This document shows, piece by piece, positions 61,366-64,000 of a stretch of DNA of 64,000 nt (position 1 is the first letter of the stretch; each line of letters starts with the position of its first letter). The position numbers and the translations under genes were made by a program. The DNA is from Marinobacter nanhaiticus D15-8W (GTDB lineage: Bacteria; Pseudomonadota; Gammaproteobacteria; Pseudomonadales; Oleiphilaceae), in contig NZ_AP028878.1 of NCBI RefSeq assembly GCF_036511935.1, positions 1,550,001-1,614,000 on the forward strand, given 5' to 3'. The notes beneath the pieces are model-generated. The model saw only the letters and a list, made by a program, of their open reading frames with translations. It did not search any database and had not been told where the DNA came from.

Positions 61366-61415
61366 ACGACCACCAGGACTAGCTTCACGATGACGACAAC
61401 AGAGTTACGGATCAT
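61323..61415 (-). CDS. ilvL: ilv operon leader peptide (IlvL-type)
   Basis: 30-codon frame on the minus strand, ATG at 61415 and TAA at 61325-61323. Residues 6-18 read VVVIVKLVLVVVV; 13 of the 30 residues are Val, Leu or Ile. It is followed within 30 bases by a terminator, and its distal codons overlap the antiterminator arm. This is the expected layout of the ilvL leader of E. coli, where shortage of charged Val/Leu/Ile tRNA stalls the ribosome and releases ilvG expression. No strong ribosome site is seen. The only doubt is the exact start. Confidence 0.85.
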   Translation of the reverse strand: MIRNSVVVIVKLVLVVVVPSGGFCVDDRMS

Positions 61416-61777
61416 TGGATCAATCTTTTGAGTACAACAGTTTGGATGGACAGAACATAACCCGAGGTTTTAGGTGGGGGCAAGCCTTTTTTGGTTTGGA
61501 GAGGTGGTTGGTTCGAGCTGGCTGGAAAAACGGTCTTGGTGACGGTGATTTTTGGGAGGTCTTTAGGGATAGCTCTATTTCTTAGCTGTATCAATAGGTT
61601 GGCGTATCACCGAAAAAACGGGGATATCAGTCGTGACGACCGTTTTGCCGTCTGTGACGTTTTGTTCAATTGTGTCGCTAGCGTTGACGTGCCGGGGGTT
61701 GCGGGCTAGTTTGAAGCGAATTTGGGAAGGGAAATATCGGTCGCCGGGATATCGGTCTTGGCGACTGATATACAAAT
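61416..61777. other. Leader upstream region and left flank of cassette array (attI-like candidate)
   Basis: About 360 bases without a supported gene; the frames at 61491-61709 (+) and 61575-61775 (-) show no family. It must contain the ilvL promoter (minus strand). Repeats: GGGATATC-type motifs occur at about 61621, 61734 and 61748, and ATATCGGTCGCC (61734-61745) is inversely repeated at 61760-61771 with one mismatch, ending seven bases before the first cassette core site at 61778. A possible promoter for the cassettes is TTGACG (61684) with TAGTTT 17 bases on. The integrase gene expected at the left of attI is not here. Confidence 0.45.
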
Positions 61778-61798
61778 GTTATGCCCCAAGGAATTTTC

Positions 61799-62590
61799 AT
61801 GATGGACCCACAGAATGACCTCGAAGAGGCGTTAATCCAGGCTGCAAACGACCCTTCGAGTCGTCCCATGTTCTATAAGAAGCTCTTGGCGGCGAAAATT
61901 TTTGTTCTGGGATTCAGCGACTCTCCAGGCGAAGGCTTGAGAACCGTTGCTGAGGGAGAAAAGCTATCACTCGTAAACTGGGAAAAAAACGATGGAACGG
62001 CAGTAATACCTTTTTTCACTAGTCTTTCAGCATTGCAAAAAACTTTGGACGAGGAAGCGAGTTTTGTCTCTTTGGCGGCTAGAGACTTCTTCGAAATGAC
62101 TAGAGGGTCAACTCTTTACCTTAACCCCAAGCTCGATTACGGGAAGGAGTTCTTTCCACACGAGATTGAGGCTCTTTTGGAAACCGGCATAAATCATTCT
62201 TTAACCCAACGAGTTGTGCAAGAAGCGACGCGTATACTACTGGGGCAACCGGCCGAGTATCCGGCGAGAATGGTCTCAGCACTTACTTCGCTCCTTTCCA
62301 AGCACTCAAATATAAAGGCAGCGTACCTTTGCATGATGCATGAGGAGGGTACTGATAAGTTGCCGACTCTTTTGGTTGGATTTGAGGGGGAGGGTGATCT
62401 GGCGTCGGCTATGAAAGAGGCGGGATCTGTTGTTGCAGATACGGCGCCTCCAGGAAAGCCTGTCGACTTTATTGAAGTAAGCAGGGGAGATTCAGGCGCC
62501 GCGAGTTACATGTACGAATCCGTCGAGCCGTTTTACCAGCGTAAATGGGGGGCAAGATTGAGAAATATGCTGCGTCCGGGTCGGGCATAA
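61799..62590 (+). CDS. SseB-family protein in integron cassette 1
   Basis: 263 residues from ATG 61799 (AAGGA seven bases before); a further ATG at 61781 lies inside the cassette core site. The start NDLEEALIQAANDPSSRPMFYKKLL and LNPKLDYGKEFFPHEIEALL are SseB family features (enhanced serine sensitivity protein B; N-terminal and C-terminal SseB domains). SseB proteins are of unclear molecular role and occur in cassettes. The reading frame fills its cassette and its stop overlaps the attC left core (CATAACC). The composition is lower in GC than the ilv side, which fits foreign origin. Confidence 0.82.
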   Translation: MMDPQNDLEEALIQAANDPSSRPMFYKKLLAAKIFVLGFSDSPGEGLRTVAEGEKLSLVNWEKNDGTAVIPFFTSLSALQKTLDEEASFVSLAARDFFEMTRGSTLYLNPKLDYGKEFFPHEIEALLETGINHSLTQRVVQEATRILLGQPAEYPARMVSALTSLLSKHSNIKAAYLCMMHEEGTDKLPTLLVGFEGEGDLASAMKEAGSVVADTAPPGKPVDFIEVSRGDSGAASYMYESVEPFYQRKWGARLRNMLRPGRA

Positions 62591-62689
62591 CCAATCATTC
62601 CAGTTCGTTCCGGGCCTGAAGGCCCTCCACCGGACGGCCTTTCCTCCGCTTCGCTACGCAAAGGCCGCTGCTGAATTTTGGCGTTATGT
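62584..62689 (+). other. attC site of cassette 1
   Basis: Left inverse core GCATAAC at 62585-62591, right core GTTATGT at 62683-62689, and an inner palindrome CGGCCTTT (62635-62642)/AAAGGCCG (62660-62667). The left core is the reverse complement of the core that starts the same cassette (GTTATGC at 61778), as integron recombination requires. Confidence 0.88.
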
Positions 62690-62695
62690 GTCTTT

Positions 62696-63133
62696 ATGAA
62701 TGGTGACAGTATCTTACATGAGTTCCGAAGAGAGCTTGAGAAGCACGGGTTTTCTCACCGAATAGTGTGGTTGCATTGCGAGCAAATTCGACTCACGAAG
62801 AGCGGACTTTTTATCTATGCTCTGAATGGGTTCCCCAGTGATGAGCAGATCAGGGCCACATACGATAAGCACTCGGCGAGTTTCGAGTGCGGAGCGACTT
62901 TAATGCTTGTCGCTGCCTCAACGCGGGAAAGTTACTGCACTTTGCTAATGGACTCTTTCGGTTCCGACACTGACCGAGAGGTTCAGAAGAACATCTACAT
63001 ATGGGCAAATGAGCCTTACGTGGAGAGTTTCGAAATTGTCTGTACTAGGCTTGGGTGGCTCCTTTGCAAGCTGAAGCCTGCAGTTCTAAGCAGTTTGGAC
63101 TATGCCTTCGCTGTTAAGCAGGCCTACACATAA
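62696..63133 (+). CDS. Unknown protein in integron cassette 2
   Basis: 145 residues starting at ATG 62696, seven bases after the core GTTATGT; upstream codons of the same frame lie in the attC site. Sequence MNGDSILHEFRRELEKHGF and RESYCTLLMDSFGSD are not recognised. No signal peptide. The stop overlaps the next attC left core. Nearly the whole cassette is this frame, the usual cassette design. Confidence 0.72.
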   Translation: MNGDSILHEFRRELEKHGFSHRIVWLHCEQIRLTKSGLFIYALNGFPSDEQIRATYDKHSASFECGATLMLVAASTRESYCTLLMDSFGSDTDREVQKNIYIWANEPYVESFEIVCTRLGWLLCKLKPAVLSSLDYAFAVKQAYT

Positions 63134-63213
63134 CCAGGCAAGTCACGGCGACGGTTACTGCATTGCGGCTTCGCCTCCATTCCGCAACCGCGCGTGCTTA
63201 GCGGCGTTATGAC
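63127..63213 (+). other. attC site of cassette 2
   Basis: Left inverse core CACATAAC at 63127-63134 (reverse complement of the cassette's own start GTTATGTG at 62683) and right core GTTATGA at 63206-63212; inner palindrome TTGCGG/CCGCAA. About 87 bases, a typical small attC. Confidence 0.88.
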
Positions 63214-63222
63214 TGGAGGAGC

Positions 63223-63639
63223 ATGAAGTTACCGACTGTTTTGGCCATTCTTTTTCTCTTCGGTTGTGACGCAAAGGCAGAGAGCGTTTTGGAAAATTCC
63301 CCACAGGTAATCGCCAGTCTCGAAAGCCTCGAGGCGCGGGATAAGTTTGATGAAGACGTGAGCTCGTTTTATCCGGGGGCACCGAGCGAATCCCAGAGGC
63401 TCAAAGCGGAGACTATTCTCAATAGGGCGATCGGTTCGTTGATCAAATTTGGCAAGCCTGGCCCTTCGGAAGAACAGTTCTGGCAAGTAATGGAAATAGC
63501 CGCAAGAGCCTACGCTGTTATGGACTCTGAGGAGATGGATCGTGCTCTCTCATACATGGAGGAGATAATGGATATCTATGGTATCCAAAGTTCTGGGGGC
63601 AGACTCAATCGATGGCGTTACGGTTTTGACCCATCTTAG
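63223..63639 (+). CDS. Small possibly lipidated protein in integron cassette 3 (DUF4844-like)
   Basis: 138 residues with GGAGGAG before the ATG. The start KLPTVLAILFLFGCDAKAES is a short signal with a lipobox-like LFGC (Cys15). The rest is helical: LESLEARDKFDEDVSSFYPG and AETILNRAIGSLIKFG remind me of the DUF4844 proteins found in other cassettes, but I am not certain. The stop TAG overlaps the attC left core (TAGTCATAAC). Confidence 0.7.
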   Translation: MKLPTVLAILFLFGCDAKAESVLENSPQVIASLESLEARDKFDEDVSSFYPGAPSESQRLKAETILNRAIGSLIKFGKPGPSEEQFWQVMEIAARAYAVMDSEEMDRALSYMEEIMDIYGIQSSGGRLNRWRYGFDPS

Positions 63640-63729
63640 TCATAACGATACGGTCAACCGGACGCCAAAAGCTGACCGCTTTTGGTTCCCTTCGCTAGCG
63701 CTCCGGCGCCGGTTACCTTGGCGTTAGGA
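63639..63729 (+). other. attC site of cassette 3
   Basis: Left inverse core GTCATAAC at 63639-63646, reverse complement of the cassette start GTTATGAC at 63206, and right core GTTAGGA at 63723-63729. Inner palindromes CCAAAAGC/GCTTTTGG and CCGGCGCCGG. About 91 bases. Confidence 0.88.
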
Positions 63730-63751
63730 ATTTTTGGATACGGATTGCCAA

Positions 63752-64000
63752 ATGGACGAAAACCTAAAAAAAGAATTGTTCAGCAAGGCGTTTGTCAAAG
63801 CGTTAGCCGCCCAAGCTGGGCTGAGAAGCTCTGAGCCGGACGTCGATGATGATAGCGTCGATGTTATTGTTCGGGGCAGAGGATATAGAGCCGCGATCCG
63901 CAACCCCCAAATTGATGTTCAGCTGAAATGCACTGCAATCGACGAGGGAGACGAGAAATATCTTAAGTTCTCCCTTCCCCTCAAAAACTACAACGAATTA
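63752..64000 (+). CDS. DUF4365-like protein in integron cassette 4 (partial, runs off the window)
   Basis: 83 codons visible from ATG 63752. KELFSKAFVKALAAQAGLR near the start, an acidic VDDDSVDVIV stretch and IDVQLKCTAIDEG fit DUF4365 (a PD-(D/E)XK-nuclease-like fold with D and QxK); the D-x-Q-x-K motif here is DVQLK. Such genes are common in integron cassettes and some occur in defence loci. The end and the attC are outside the window. Confidence 0.75.
   Translation, partial: MDENLKKELFSKAFVKALAAQAGLRSSEPDVDDDSVDVIVRGRGYRAAIRNPQIDVQLKCTAIDEGDEKYLKFSLPLKNYNEL

Noticed and set aside
61491..61775. Frames (plus and minus) that could have been an integrase remnant
   Set aside because: No tyrosine-recombinase motifs (no RxxxH...Y region) in any frame; treated as non-coding flank of the cassette array.
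1..64000. tRNA, rRNA or tmRNA genes
   Set aside because: No cloverleaf-like sequence or rRNA-like block was noticed in reading through; a covariance search would be needed to exclude one completely.

Overview
The window looks like chromosomal DNA from a marine gammaproteobacterium, most like Marinobacter or a close relative. This rests on gene content and protein style only (caa3-type oxidase, TRAP uptake system, TonB receptor, ilvGM with a classical attenuator, moderately high GC); no rRNA or housekeeping marker is present to fix the species.

Layout. 1-2.7 kb: end of coxB, then coxA, coxC and a small subunit IV of an A2-type (YSHP-motif) haem-copper oxidase. 3-7.5 kb: NCS2 nucleobase permease, small membrane protein, DJ-1/PfpI protein, AI-2E-type permease, MgtC-like protein. 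7.8-18.2 kb: a tightly packed ten-gene operon. It holds three unrecognised proteins (one with internal repeats, two Cys-containing with beta-sandwich character), an epoxide-hydrolase-like enzyme, a GMC oxidoreductase, two unrecognised proteins, a DyP-type peroxidase, a catalase-family haem protein that seems to lack the distal His, and a lipase-like hydrolase. I read it as a possible peroxide or oxidised-lipid pathway. 18.4-31.3 kb: apbE, then a divergent envelope redox block. Leftward are a DUF1501 Tat protein, a LamG lipoprotein with two CxxCH sites, and another c-type haem protein. Rightward are an HzsA-like beta-propeller lipoprotein with two CxxCH sites, two small outer-membrane barrels, a TlpA thioredoxin, DUF4266 and DUF3570.

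31.3-40.7 kb: an envelope energy-transduction operon of TPR/coiled-coil proteins plus a TolQ-TolR-TolR-TonB-like motor. A perfect CRP-type palindrome and a hairpin separate its two halves, and the first TolR-like subunit has Asn where the proton-carrying Asp is expected. 41-49.4 kb: NSS transporter, leucine-type dehydrogenase, TRAP dctQMP, TauE/SafE permease, periplasmic binding protein. 49.5-59.2 kb: SDR, nucleoside-recognition membrane protein, ETHE1-like MBL hydrolase, membrane protein, an AraC regulator and siderophore receptor each behind a Fur-box-like site, nicotinamidase and nicotinate phosphoribosyltransferase, membrane protein. 59.2-61.4 kb: ilvGM preceded on the same strand by a 30-codon ilvL-type leader and a mutually exclusive antiterminator/terminator.

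61.8-64.0 kb: the left end of an integron gene-cassette array. There are three complete cassettes and the start of a fourth, with three attC sites whose core sequences match cassette by cassette. No integrase gene is present in the window, although the array starts only about 360 bp from the ilv leader. The cassettes encode an SseB-like protein, an unknown protein, a small possible lipoprotein and a DUF4365-like protein cut by the window end.
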